From: Thiohalomonas denitrificans
GTDB lineage: Bacteria; Pseudomonadota; Gammaproteobacteria; Thiohalomonadales; Thiohalomonadaceae
DNA: 45,578 nucleotides
Assembly (NCBI GenBank): GCA_020725115.1
Contig: DYFR01000027.1
Span: forward strand, 1-45,578
Direction of reading: 5' to 3'
This document shows positions 29,901 through 38,400 of this stretch, piece by piece. The stretch's first letter is position 1, and every line of letters starts with the position of its first letter. A program made the position numbers and the translations under genes. A model generated the notes under the pieces. It did not search any database and had not been told where the DNA came from. It saw only the letters and a list, made by a program, of their open reading frames with translations.

Positions 29901-30568
29901 GATTGATCCGTGGGGTTGGGGCAGTGTTGCGGCCGGATGCCGTGCAGCAGAATTTCCATGGCCATACGGTTGAAACCGGCCGGGTCGGTGGCGAAGCCTG
30001 CGCCCGGCAGGTGGCGCAATACGCGGTGGGCGTCGAAGAAAAAGATATTGCCGGCGAGGAGCAGTACGGCGATCAGTGCCGGCTCCACGTCGGCACGCAG
30101 TTCACCCTGGGTTTGCCCGGCAGTGATTAGGGCCAGCAGACGCGCAAAGTTGTCGCCGAATACCTGTTGCGCCAGTTCCTTGGCCTGATCGTCGCTGCTC
30201 TGGCGTACCTCGCGCTGGATCAGGCGGGCGCTGCGCTCGTTGCGCAGCAGTGAATCCAGGTGGTGGGCAACAAAACGCTGCAAGCGTTCGATGATGGGGC
30301 CGGATTCATGCTCCAGTTCCTGCAACAGCTCCGCCGAGTCATTGCTGCATGCCGACCGCAGTACCTCCAGATACAAGGCCTTTTTACTCTGGAAGTGATG
30401 GAAGATGTTGGCCTTGCTGGCCCCGGCGGTCTGGGCGATTTCGTTCATGGAGACTGCGTCATAACCACGGGAGGCAAACAGGGCCTCTGCCGCGGCAAGA
30501 ATGGCGCGGGCGCCCTCGCTGGCGGGGGCGGGCGTGTCGGCTGTCGGTGTATGTCGGAGTGTCGGCAT
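29897..30568 (-). CDS. TetR/AcrR family repressor of the efflux operon
   Basis: 223-aa regulator with an N-terminal TetR helix-turn-helix: ILAAAEALFASRGYDAVSMNEIAQTAGASKANIFHHFQSKKALYLEVL, split here as AEALFASRGYD, MNEIAQTAGAS and IFHHFQSKKALY (about residues 20-70), and a variable ligand-binding C-terminal part. It is the first gene of its own operon (tetR-adaptor-RND). A 20-bp near-perfect palindrome lies 16 bp upstream of ATG 30568, so autoregulation is likely. The frame is open to 30685, but that extension would translate the operator and is rejected. Confidence 0.92.
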   Translation of the reverse strand: MPTLRHTPTADTPAPASEGARAILAAAEALFASRGYDAVSMNEIAQTAGASKANIFHHFQSKKALYLEVLRSACSNDSAELLQELEHESGPIIERLQRFVAHHLDSLLRNERSARLIQREVRQSSDDQAKELAQQVFGDNFARLLALITAGQTQGELRADVEPALIAVLLLAGNIFFFDAHRVLRHLPGAGFATDPAGFNRMAMEILLHGIRPQHCPNPTDQS

Positions 30569-30584
30569 GGTGGCATCGCAGGCG

Positions 30585-30604
30585 CTGACCGACCGGTCAG
30601 TCAG
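30585..30604. promoter_or_regulatory. TetR-type operator
   Basis: CTGACCGACCGGTCAGTCAG is a 20-bp palindrome centred on GACC|GGTC with a single mismatched pair. Position just ahead of the tetR start and the GACCGGTC core are typical of TetR-family efflux repressor sites. Binding by the adjacent TetR is inference. Confidence 0.75.
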
Positions 30605-30682
30605 TGGCGGTGATGCTAGCCGAGTAGCGAAATGGGCGCAAGCGGCAAGGAGGGCGGAGGATTGCCAGTGTACAGACAAAAG

Positions 30683-30715
30683 CATCGCCGCCAGCCTGCG
30701 GGCTGGGCGGCGATG
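30683..30715 (-). terminator. hairpin terminator of the 68-aa gene
   Basis: CATCGCCGCCAGCC (30683-30696) pairs with 30701-30715 (one bulged G) around TGCG. On the minus strand it is followed by CTTTTGTC. It separates the small gene from the tetR promoter. Confidence 0.6.
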
Positions 30716-30734
30716 AAGGGGGATGGAGGCCTGT

Positions 30735-30941
30735 TTAGGCGGAGAAAAACAGCGACAGCGTCGCGCGACGGCGCTGGATCAGGCGCTGATACAGGTCATA
30801 GGACCACTGCTCGGCAGTGTCGGTGCTGAAGGGGTCGAGATTGGCCATGCCGTCATGCAGGTGGGCCAGTTCGCGCTCCAGGCGGGCTTTCAGCTGGGTA
30901 AGACCAGTCTGCAGTTGATGGTTGACGATGTTGGCATCCAT
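30735..30941 (-). CDS. hypothetical protein, 68 aa, unrecognised
   Basis: Small soluble protein, predicted largely helical and charged: MDANIVNHQLQTGL then TQLKARLERELAHLH, a Trp/Tyr-containing middle (TAEQWSYDLYQRL) and IQRRRATLSLFF at the end. No membrane segment or signal peptide is seen. The ATG at 30941 has AAGGGA nine bases upstream on the minus strand; an ATG at 30950 is too close to that site. It is a stand-alone gene with hairpin terminators on both sides. Codon use looks normal. I do not recognise the family. Confidence 0.6.
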   Translation of the reverse strand: MDANIVNHQLQTGLTQLKARLERELAHLHDGMANLDPFSTDTAEQWSYDLYQRLIQRRRATLSLFFSA

Positions 30942-31002
30942 ACGATTCATTCCCTTGTTAATCGTGCGAGAAAAGAGTGACAGCCAAGGGGGAGGATTTC
31001 TG

Positions 31003-31040
31003 TAGGAAAATTCCTATTTTGCTGTAAGTCAAAATAGGAA
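31003..31040 (-). terminator. terminator overlapping the permease stop codon
   Basis: TTCCTATTTTG (31011-31021) pairs with CAAAATAGGAA (31030-31040). The TGA of the permease (31029-31031) is at the loop/stem border. On the minus strand the stem is followed by TTTTCC. A second small palindrome TAGGAAAATTCCTA (31003-31016) overlaps the left arm. Confidence 0.7.
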
Positions 31041-32252
31041 TAGCGCGTAGATCGCCACGTTGATCAGCGTGAGCGGGATGCCGACGCGGGCAAACTGCAT
31101 GAAGCTGAGGCTGGCGCCGTGGCGTTCGGCGCTTTGCACCACAATGATGTTGCTGGCGGCGCCGAGCAGCAGCAGGTTGCCCGCCACCGTGCTGCCGGCG
31201 GCCAGGGCCATCAGGGTGGTGGTATCGGCCGGTTGCAGCAGGGGCAGGTACAGCGCCACCAGCGGCACGTTGGAGATGAGCTGGCTGAGCAGCACGCTCA
31301 GCCCGAGCACGGTGCCGGGGGCGTGCAGGTCGAAGGCGGCGGCATCGAGCTGGCGCTGGAAGAAGCCGCTTTGCCACACGGCGGCCATCAGCACGAACAT
31401 GGCGGCGAAGAAGATCAATGTCGGCCAGTCCACCCCGCGCAGGCGCTCACCGATGCGGCGGCTGACGATCAGGGGCAGGGTGGCGACCAGTGCGATGTAA
31501 CTGAGGCGCAGCGGTACGTGCGGCAGCAGCAGAGCCAGCGCTATCTTGAGTCCGATCAGTCCCAGCAACAGCCCCAGGGCGAGGCGAACCCGCCGCGTCA
31601 GTGCGGGATCGGTGGGCGCAACGGCGGTATGTACCAGCGGTGTGTGATGGAACTCGCGGTGGAACATCAATCGCAGCAGGCCGTAGGTGAGCAGCAGGTT
31701 GAGCAGGGTGGGCAGGGCCAGGTGGCGGGCGAAGGTGAGGAATGGACTGTCGATGTTGCCCCACAGGGCGATGAGCAGATTCTGTGGATTGCCGATGGGG
31801 CTCATGGCGCTGCCCAGGGTGACGGCAAAACACAGCGTGAGCAGCAGCAGCCGCGGCGCCATGTGATGCTCGCGCGCCAGGCGCAGGACCAGGGGCGTGC
31901 CGATGATGGCCAGGGTATCGTTCATCAGCACGGCGGAGCCGAGGCCGCCGCCGAACAGGATCAGCAGCACCAGGGCGTCGGTGCTGCGGGCGCGGCTGAA
32001 CAGACCGTAGGCGAGATAGTAGAGATAGCCGCTTTGTACCAGTGCCTGGCCGATGACGAACATGCCGAAGAGGAACAGCATCACGTCCCAGTCGATGGCG
32101 TGCAGCGCCGCCAGCGGCGTGATCTGGCCGGTGATGAGCACCGCCAGCGCGCCGCCCAGCATCGCCTGCCAGATGGCAACATGGAAGCGGCCGATGCGCC
32201 GTGCCGCAATGAGCACGAACACCACCAGCAGGATGATGAACGGCAGGTTCAC
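31029..32252 (-). CDS. SLC13/ArsB-type anion permease
   Basis: Predicted 407-aa polytopic inner-membrane transporter of the ion-transporter superfamily (SLC13/ArsB/NhaD-like), with about 10-12 helices. Typical motifs: LMNDTLAIIGTPLVL, SAMSPIGNPQNLLIA in the first half, and SNVPLVALYLPLL and AGSTVAGNLLLLGAASNII in the second half, an inverted-repeat pair. Substrate (sulfate, dicarboxylate, arsenite or Na+/H+) is not certain. GTG 32252 is chosen as start (VNLPFIILLVV, TGGAAA upstream); the frame is open to ATG 32336 but that would overlap cysZ and add a non-membrane extension. It lies 31 bp after cysZ. Confidence 0.82.
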   Translation of the reverse strand: MNLPFIILLVVFVLIAARRIGRFHVAIWQAMLGGALAVLITGQITPLAALHAIDWDVMLFLFGMFVIGQALVQSGYLYYLAYGLFSRARSTDALVLLILFGGGLGSAVLMNDTLAIIGTPLVLRLAREHHMAPRLLLLTLCFAVTLGSAMSPIGNPQNLLIALWGNIDSPFLTFARHLALPTLLNLLLTYGLLRLMFHREFHHTPLVHTAVAPTDPALTRRVRLALGLLLGLIGLKIALALLLPHVPLRLSYIALVATLPLIVSRRIGERLRGVDWPTLIFFAAMFVLMAAVWQSGFFQRQLDAAAFDLHAPGTVLGLSVLLSQLISNVPLVALYLPLLQPADTTTLMALAAGSTVAGNLLLLGAASNIIVVQSAERHGASLSFMQFARVGIPLTLINVAIYALFLF

Positions 32253-32283
32253 GGGGATTTCCAGGCGGGATCGGGGGCGTAGT

Positions 32284-33039
32284 TCAGTGCGCAGCGGTGC
32301 CGTCGCGCAGCCGCTCCACCCATAGTCTGGTGGCACCTGCCACGGCAGCAGGCATGATGATGAGATTGAGCAGTGGTATCAGGGTGGCGAGCAGCACGGC
32401 GCCGCCGAAGCCGAGGCCGAGCAGCGGCTGGCCGCGCAGGCGCTGGCGCTGGGCAGCAAAGCGCAGGCCGTGGTTGCCGAGGGGATAATCCAGGTATTGC
32501 AGCGCCAGCATCCAGGCTGAAAACAGCATCCACAGCAGCGGCGCGGCCAGGTTGATGAGGGGCAGCAGAAACAGCAGTCCCAGCGGAACGGCCCAGAGCA
32601 GGTAGTAGGCAAGTTTGCGCAGTTCGTCAGCCAGTGCCCGCGGCGTCTCACGCAGCGCCTGCCACAGGCTGCCGGCGGGCGGCGGCGGGGTGCCGGTGAG
32701 CAGCCGTTCCACGGCCTCGGCCAGCAGACCGTTGAAGGGAGCGGCGATGAGGTTGGCGATGATGGAAAAGGTAAAAAAGATGATGATCGCCGCCACCAGC
32801 ATGAATATCAGCCATAGCAGCCAGGCGAGCCAGGCCAGCCATTCTGGCAGGGTCGGCAGCAGCATATCCACCACGGCACCGAACTGATCGGCGGCCAGCC
32901 ACAGCAGCAGGCCAAATACCAGCATGTTGATGAGCAGGGGCAGCAGCAGGTAGGGCCACAGTGCCGGGCGCAGCAGCAGTTTGAATCCTGCCAGCAGATA
33001 GCCGAAGCCCGACAGTGGTTGATGCAGTGGTTCCATCAT
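32284..33039 (-). CDS. cysZ: CysZ-like sulfate permease (EI24 domain)
   Basis: 251-aa inner-membrane protein of the CysZ family, which imports sulfate for cysteine synthesis in E. coli (253 aa). It begins MMEPLHQPLSGFGYLLAGFKLLLRP in pattern, with several hydrophobic helices, the loop FSIIANLIAAPFNGLLAEAVE, and YLDYPLGNHGLRF, which is a strong CysZ signature. Start 33039 overlaps the kinase stop (ATGA), so it is translationally coupled to it. An upstream frame to 33207 lies wholly inside the kinase gene. Confidence 0.88.
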   Translation of the reverse strand: MMEPLHQPLSGFGYLLAGFKLLLRPALWPYLLLPLLINMLVFGLLLWLAADQFGAVVDMLLPTLPEWLAWLAWLLWLIFMLVAAIIIFFTFSIIANLIAAPFNGLLAEAVERLLTGTPPPPAGSLWQALRETPRALADELRKLAYYLLWAVPLGLLFLLPLINLAAPLLWMLFSAWMLALQYLDYPLGNHGLRFAAQRQRLRGQPLLGLGFGGAVLLATLIPLLNLIIMPAAVAGATRLWVERLRDGTAAH

Positions 33040-34343
33040 GTCCGCTCTCTGATTTTGTTGGTTGCCCGTTGTGCCAGCAGGGCGGCACCATAGGCCGCCT
33101 GCGTGTGCAGCGGTTGCGGCATGGACACCCCAAGCATGGCGTTGCGGATGGCGCTCCAGGCCGGGTTGCCGGAGCCGCCACCGACGCTGCGTATGGTAAT
33201 CGGCCACGGGGCGCCCAGTTGTGCCAGCAGTTGATAGCCGCGCAGTTCGATGCGGGCGATTCCCTCCAGCAGGCCCTGAAAGAATATCGCATCGTCGGCC
33301 GGGCGCGGCGTCAGGCGCGGTGGCATGGCGGGGTCGTTGAGCGGGAAGCGTTCGCCCGGCGCCGGCAACGGGTAGTAATCGAGGCCGGTGGGCTGCTCCG
33401 GGTGCAGACGCGGCGTCAGCGCGGCCATCTCGGCCTCACTGAAGAACTGGCGCAGCACGGCGCCGCCGCTGTTGGAGCCGCCACCCACCAGCCAGAGTTT
33501 ATCCAGCGGCTGGCTGTAGACGCCGTATTCCGGCGCGTGGATCGGCCGTTCGCTGATCACTTTCAGTACCAGGGTCGAACCGAGCGAGGTGACCGCCTCA
33601 CCGGGCTGCGTGGCGCCGGTAGCGAGGAAGGCGGCGGTGCTGTCGGTGGTTCCGGCAACAAGCAGGGTGTCGGGCGAAAAACCGAAGCGCTGTACCAGTT
33701 CGGGTCGCAGCGGTGCCAGGGGGGTGGCCGGTGCCACCACCCGTGGCAGCAGGTGGCGCGGTACGTTGAGCTGATCCATCCAGTCCGGCCAGCGCTGCTG
33801 CAGGGCGTCATAACCGCTCTTCAGGCAGTTGTTGGCATCGCCCGTATCCCAGCGGTCACAAAGCAGGCCGTTGAGGTAGTCGGCCTGGGTCAGCAGGCGG
33901 GCGGCGCGATCCGCGCCGGGCCGGCGCAGCAGCCACAACAGCTTGGCGAGGCCCGAGGCGGTGCCGTGGGCGGCGGACTCGCGTGGCGCGACACGGGCGA
34001 TGACCGTGGCCTCTGCCGTGGCGCGGCCGTCGTTGTACATCAGGGCCGGGCCCAGCGGTGTACCGGCAGCGTCAGCCAGCAGCACGGTGCCCGAGGTGGC
34101 GTCCACGGCGATGGTCTTGATGGTCGCAGCCGGAACCGCGGCGACCAGTTGCGCCAGCAGGGCGTCGAGGGCTGTGGCCCATAGCGCCGGGGCCTGTTCC
34201 ACTTCAGCGCCGCGGCGCACGGGGGAAGGCAAGGGCCGGCTGACCTCGGCCTGCACCGCGCCGGACTCGTCGATGGCGATGGCGCGGCAGCCGGAGGTGC
34301 CGAAATCGATGCCGACGGCCAGTGTACGTTCGCTCCGTGTCAT
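33036..34343 (-). CDS. FGGY family carbohydrate kinase
   Basis: 435-aa sugar kinase of the FGGY/actin-like ATPase fold. N-terminal phosphate-1 motif GIDFGTSGCRAIAID, substrate-region DATSGTVLL and YNDGRA, phosphate-2 VAGTTDSTAAFLATG, and adenosine motif VGGGSGNPAWSAIRNAMLG are visible. It is shorter than xylulokinase or glycerol kinase (about 480-500 aa) and resembles the cyanobacterial/plant D-ribulose kinase-like subgroup, but the sugar is not certain. It is first in a leftward unit with cysZ and the permease. It is divergent from the lipoprotein gene by 47 bp. Confidence 0.85.
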   Translation of the reverse strand: MTRSERTLAVGIDFGTSGCRAIAIDESGAVQAEVSRPLPSPVRRGAEVEQAPALWATALDALLAQLVAAVPAATIKTIAVDATSGTVLLADAAGTPLGPALMYNDGRATAEATVIARVAPRESAAHGTASGLAKLLWLLRRPGADRAARLLTQADYLNGLLCDRWDTGDANNCLKSGYDALQQRWPDWMDQLNVPRHLLPRVVAPATPLAPLRPELVQRFGFSPDTLLVAGTTDSTAAFLATGATQPGEAVTSLGSTLVLKVISERPIHAPEYGVYSQPLDKLWLVGGGSNSGGAVLRQFFSEAEMAALTPRLHPEQPTGLDYYPLPAPGERFPLNDPAMPPRLTPRPADDAIFFQGLLEGIARIELRGYQLLAQLGAPWPITIRSVGGGSGNPAWSAIRNAMLGVSMPQPLHTQAAYGAALLAQRATNKIRERT

Positions 34344-34390
34344 CGGGGGCGACCTATGCTTGAATCAGTCCATTTCATGGGAGCGGCATC

Positions 34391-34930
34391 ATGACATGCA
34401 TCAGATGGCTATTGATATCGACGGCGGCACTGCTGGCGGGTTGTGCCGCGCCGCTGCTCGACGAAGGCTCGCCCGGCTATCGCATCCCCCTGGGGTCGGC
34501 GGTGGTGTTGCAGCAGGAGCTGACCATCCCGGCGGGGCATGCCCGCGTGTTTCTGCAAGGGGGGGCGGTGGTGGAAAGGCATCGCCTCAATCCCTATCGG
34601 CCCCACTGCAACTTCGAGCAGCGCGCGGTGAGTGACGGCACGGCGCGCATCGTGGCGGATCGCTTTGCCGTCACGGCGGTGAGCGTGGGGGAGGATTTCG
34701 TGGTGCAGCGCCGCGCCTACGTCTACGCCGCCCTGCGCCTGGCTGGTGATGACGACAGCCCCGGCCTGGTGAACCGCTATATCCACCACCGGCTGGAGTC
34801 TGCCCGTCAACCGGCGATCATGCGCCTCACCTGCCACGGCGGTTTCGATCTGCCCGATCTGGCGCAACTGCCCAGCCTGGCGGATATTCGTACCGCCCTG
34901 GGTGAGGTGGCGGGGATCGAGCGGCCTTAG
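34391..34930 (+). CDS. hypothetical lipoprotein
   Basis: 179-aa predicted lipoprotein: signal peptide [18 protein letters not shown] with the lipobox cysteine at residue 18. The mature part has a beta-rich character ([22 protein letters not shown], then [14 protein letters not shown]) and a late Cys in [10 protein letters not shown] that could pair with the one in PHCNFE. GGAGCGG stands about 8 nt before the ATG. I recognise no named family. Its stop TAG overlaps the queF stop TAA on the other strand in the four bases 34927-34930. Confidence 0.8.
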   Translation: MTCIRWLLISTAALLAGCAAPLLDEGSPGYRIPLGSAVVLQQELTIPAGHARVFLQGGAVVERHRLNPYRPHCNFEQRAVSDGTARIVADRFAVTAVSVGEDFVVQRRAYVYAALRLAGDDDSPGLVNRYIHHRLESARQPAIMRLTCHGGFDLPDLAQLPSLADIRTALGEVAGIERP

Positions 34931-35331
34931 GGCAGATGCACAGGCTGGGGCGGGTTCCAGTCGGCGGCGCGGTGCTCCACCACTACGGTGGTGTAGATGC
35001 CGCCGCGTACGTTGAACTTGCCGGTCAGGCGCATGAAGCGCGGGTTGGTGGCCCGTACCAGGTCGTCGAGGATGCGGTTGGTCACCGCCTCGTGGAAGGC
35101 GCCTTCCTCGCGGAACGACCAGACGTACATCTTGAGGGACTTCAGTTCCACGCATTTCTGCGCCGGCACGTAGTCCAGGTACAGGGTGGCGAAGTCGGGC
35201 TGGCCGGTCTTGGGGCACAGGCAGGTGAACTCGGGAATCTCGATGCGGATGGTATAATCCCGCCCCGGCATCGGGTTGTCGAAGGTTTCCAGGTCCTTGC
35301 TCGGTTGGGTAGGCATGGCAGTGGCTTTCAT
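34927..35331 (-). CDS. queF: NADPH-dependent 7-cyano-7-deazaguanine (preQ0) reductase, short form
   Basis: 134-aa unimodular QueF of the tunnelling fold, reducing preQ0 nitrile to preQ1 in queuosine tRNA modification. Catalytic cysteine Cys39 lies in [14 protein letters not shown] with Asp46, and the QueF signature [12 protein letters not shown] follows, then the substrate-binding [10 protein letters not shown]. The short type differs from the bimodular E. coli enzyme (282 aa). ATG 35331 has no obvious Shine-Dalgarno; ATG 35316 (MPTQP) is an alternative. I looked for a preQ1 riboswitch upstream and found no convincing match. Confidence 0.94.
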   Translation of the reverse strand: MKATAMPTQPSKDLETFDNPMPGRDYTIRIEIPEFTCLCPKTGQPDFATLYLDYVPAQKCVELKSLKMYVWSFREEGAFHEAVTNRILDDLVRATNPRFMRLTGKFNVRGGIYTTVVVEHRAADWNPPQPVHLP

Positions 35332-35376
35332 GGTAGCTTTGCGGGCCGGTGAGTTTAGCTAAAAACAACCGGAATG

Positions 35377-35406
35377 GCATACCAAAATCACTCCGGGACG
35401 GTATGC
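35377..35406. promoter_or_regulatory. inverted repeat GCATACC-N16-GGTATGC between queF and smc
   Basis: Perfect 7-bp arms (35377-35383 and 35400-35406) in the 157-bp divergent interval. Spacing of 23 bp between arm starts is about two helical turns, compatible with a dimeric regulator site. This is position-based inference only. Confidence 0.35.
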
Positions 35407-35448
35407 GGCAGGGAGCAGCAGCATAGCGCGCAATCATTCTTATTTTCC

Positions 35449-35478
35449 TTGCTGCCCAGTTAGTTAGGCTGATATAGA
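35449..35478 (+). promoter_or_regulatory. candidate sigma-70 promoter for smc
   Basis: TTGCTG (35449-35454), 18-bp spacer, TATAGA (35473-35478). It would start transcription about 4-6 nt before the smc ATG, implying a nearly leaderless mRNA; no Shine-Dalgarno is visible. Confidence 0.4.
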
Positions 35479-35488
35479 CCCAATAATT

Positions 35489-38400
35489 ATGCGCCTGAGC
35501 AAGATCAAGCTATCCGGTTTCAAGTCCTTCGTCGACTCCACCACCATCACCCTGCCCAGCAATCTGGTGGGGGTGGTCGGTCCCAACGGCTGCGGCAAGT
35601 CCAACGTCATCGATGCGGTGCGCTGGGTGATGGGCGAGAGCTCCGCCAAGCACCTGCGCGGCGACTCCATGGCGGATGTGATCTTCAATGGCTCCACCTC
35701 GCGCAAGCCGGTGGGCCAGGCCACCATCGAACTGGTGTTCGACAACAGTGACGGCCAGCTTGGCGGCCAGTACGCCCAGTACGGCGAAATCTCCATCAGC
35801 CGCACCGTGACCCGTGACGGCCAGTCGGTCTATCACCTCAACGGCAGCCGCTGTCGCCGCCGCGACATCACCGACATCTTCCTCGGCACCGGTCTCGGCC
35901 CGCGCAGCTACGCCATCATCGAGCAGGGCACCATCTCCCGTCTCATCGAGGCCAGGCCGGAAGACCTGCGGGTCTTTCTGGAGGAGGCGGCGGGCATCTC
36001 CAAGTACAAGGAGCGCCGGCGCGAGACCGAAACACGCATGAAGCACACGCGCGAGAATCTGGATCGCCTCAATGACCTGCGCGAGGAACTGGACAAACAG
36101 CTCGCCCACCTGCAGCGCCAGGCGCGCACCGCCGAACGCTACAAGGAACTGAAACAGGAGGAACGGCTGGCCAAGGGGCAGCTGCAGGCCCTGCGCTGGC
36201 GCAGCATGGACGGCGAGGCCCGGCTGGTGGAAGGCCAGATCAGTGAGCAGGAGACCGCTCTGGAGGCACAGCTGGCGCGCCAGCGCAATGCCGAGGCCGG
36301 TATCGAACGCCTGCGCGAAGAGCATGTCGAGTCCACCGATGCCTTCAACGGTGTGCAGAGCACCTTTTATAGCGTGGGTGCCGACATCGCGCGCCTGGAG
36401 CAGTCCATCCACCATGCCCGCGAACGGCGCCAGCAGCAGCAGCAGGATCTCAACCAGGTGGAGCGTTCCTGGAACGAGGCGCAGTCCCATATGGAGGCGG
36501 ACCGGCGCAAGATCGGAGAACTGGCAGCCACCCTGAGTGAGCAGGAACCGGCGCTGGAAACCACTCAGCAGGAAGAGCGGCTCGCCGCTGCCGCCTTCGC
36601 CGCGGCGGAAGAGGGCATGCACACCTGGCAGGGGCAGTGGGATGAATTCAACCACCAGGCTGCCGAATCCTCACAGACCGCCCAGGTGGAGCGGGCACGT
36701 CTGCAACACCTGGAACAGCAGGCCAATCAGCAGCGCCAGCGCCTGCAGCGGCTGGACGAAGAACAGAAGATGCTCTCCACCGACACCCTGGAGGGTGAGG
36801 TGACATTGCTGCGCGAACAGCAGGCGGAGGAAGAGATGCAGACCGCCGGCCTGCAGGAGCAGGTCAGCGGCTGCCTGAACCGCATCGGCACGCAGCGCGA
36901 GCAGAACAACGAAACCTCCGCTGCGCTGGATCGGCTGCGCGCGGAGTTGCACAGTCGCCGCGGCCGCCATGCCTCGCTGGAGGCCTTGCAGCAGGCGGCG
37001 CTGGGCAAGCGCCAGGGCGCCGTCACCGCCTGGCTGGAACGGCAGGGCCTGGCCGGCGCGCAGCGTCTGGCCCAGGGCCTCACCGTGGATAGCGGCTGGG
37101 AGCGGGCGGTGGAGACCGTGCTCGGCGCCAGCCTGGAGGCGGTGTGCGTCGACGGTATCGACCCGCTGGCCGAGGTGTTGCAGGGGCTGGAGCAAGGCTA
37201 TCTGACCCTGTTCGATACCAAGGCATCTGGCATCACTGGCGGCGGCACGCTGGCCGGCAAGGTGCAGGCACCGTGGAACCTGGCCGGTCTGCTCGGCGGC
37301 ATCCATGCCGCAGAGAACCTGGCCGAGGCCCTGGCCCTGCGCCCGCGTCTGGCCGCCCATGAATCGGTGATCACCCGTGACGGTCTGTGGCTGGGCAGCA
37401 GCTGGCTGCGTGTGGCGCGCGAAGCGGATGAGCATGCCGGCGTACTGCAGCGCGAGCAGGAGCTGCGCGAACTGAATACGGTATTGGCGCAGCTGGATCA
37501 GCAGGTCGGCGAGACCGAGCAGCGCCTGGTGGACGGACGCGAGCAGCTGCGCCGGCTGGAGGAGGAACGCGAGGCCCTGCAGCGCCAGTTGAATGAGGCC
37601 AACCGCCGTTCCGCCGAACAGAAGGCGCAGTTGTCCGGCAAGCAGGCACGGCTGGAACAGATCCGCCAGCGCCACGAGCGCCTGCAGGCCGAGGCGCAGG
37701 AATTGCAGCGCCAGCAGCAGGAGGCCGAGGTCGAGATGGAGCAGGCACGCAGCCGCCTGCACCAGGCGCTGGCACTGATGGAAGACCATGCGATCCGCCG
37801 CGAGGAACTGGGCCGCGAACGCGAGGAGCGCCGCACTGCACTGGAGCAGGCGCGCGAACAGGCGCGCACCGCGCGCGAAGCGGCGCATGGTCTTGCGCTC
37901 AAGCTGCAGGGCATGCGCACCGAGCGTGCCAGTACCGAGCAGGCGCTGGAACGCATGGAGAGCCAGCTCGGCATGCTGGCCGAGCGGCGCGAGGAACTGC
38001 GTCTGGTGCTGGGCGAGGGTGACGCCCCGATCCAGGTCATGGCCGAGGAGCTGGCCGCCCATCTCAATCGCCGCATGGAGGTGGAGAAGCAGCTGGCCGA
38101 GGCGCGCAAGCGGGTGGAGAACATCGATCACGAGCTACGCCGTCTGGAGCATGAGCGTCTCGCCACCGAGCGTCAGGTGCAGGAGGTGCGTTCCGCCCTG
38201 GAGCGGCTGCGCATGCACGGCCAGGAGTTGAAGGTGCGGCGTCAGACCCTGCACGAGGCGGTCACCGAGGCCGGCTTCGAACTGGAGGCATTGCTGGGCG
38301 AGTTGCCCGAGCAGGCGGACGAGCGCGGCTGGGAACAGCAGGTGGATGAGTTGGGGCAGAAGATCCAGCGCCTCGGCCCCATCAACCTCGCCGCCATCGA

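Noticed and set aside
35332..35376. preQ1 riboswitch in front of queF
   Set aside because: A small CCGGT/ACCGG hairpin (35346-35372) exists, but the A-rich tail and pseudoknot arrangement of known preQ1 classes are not seen.
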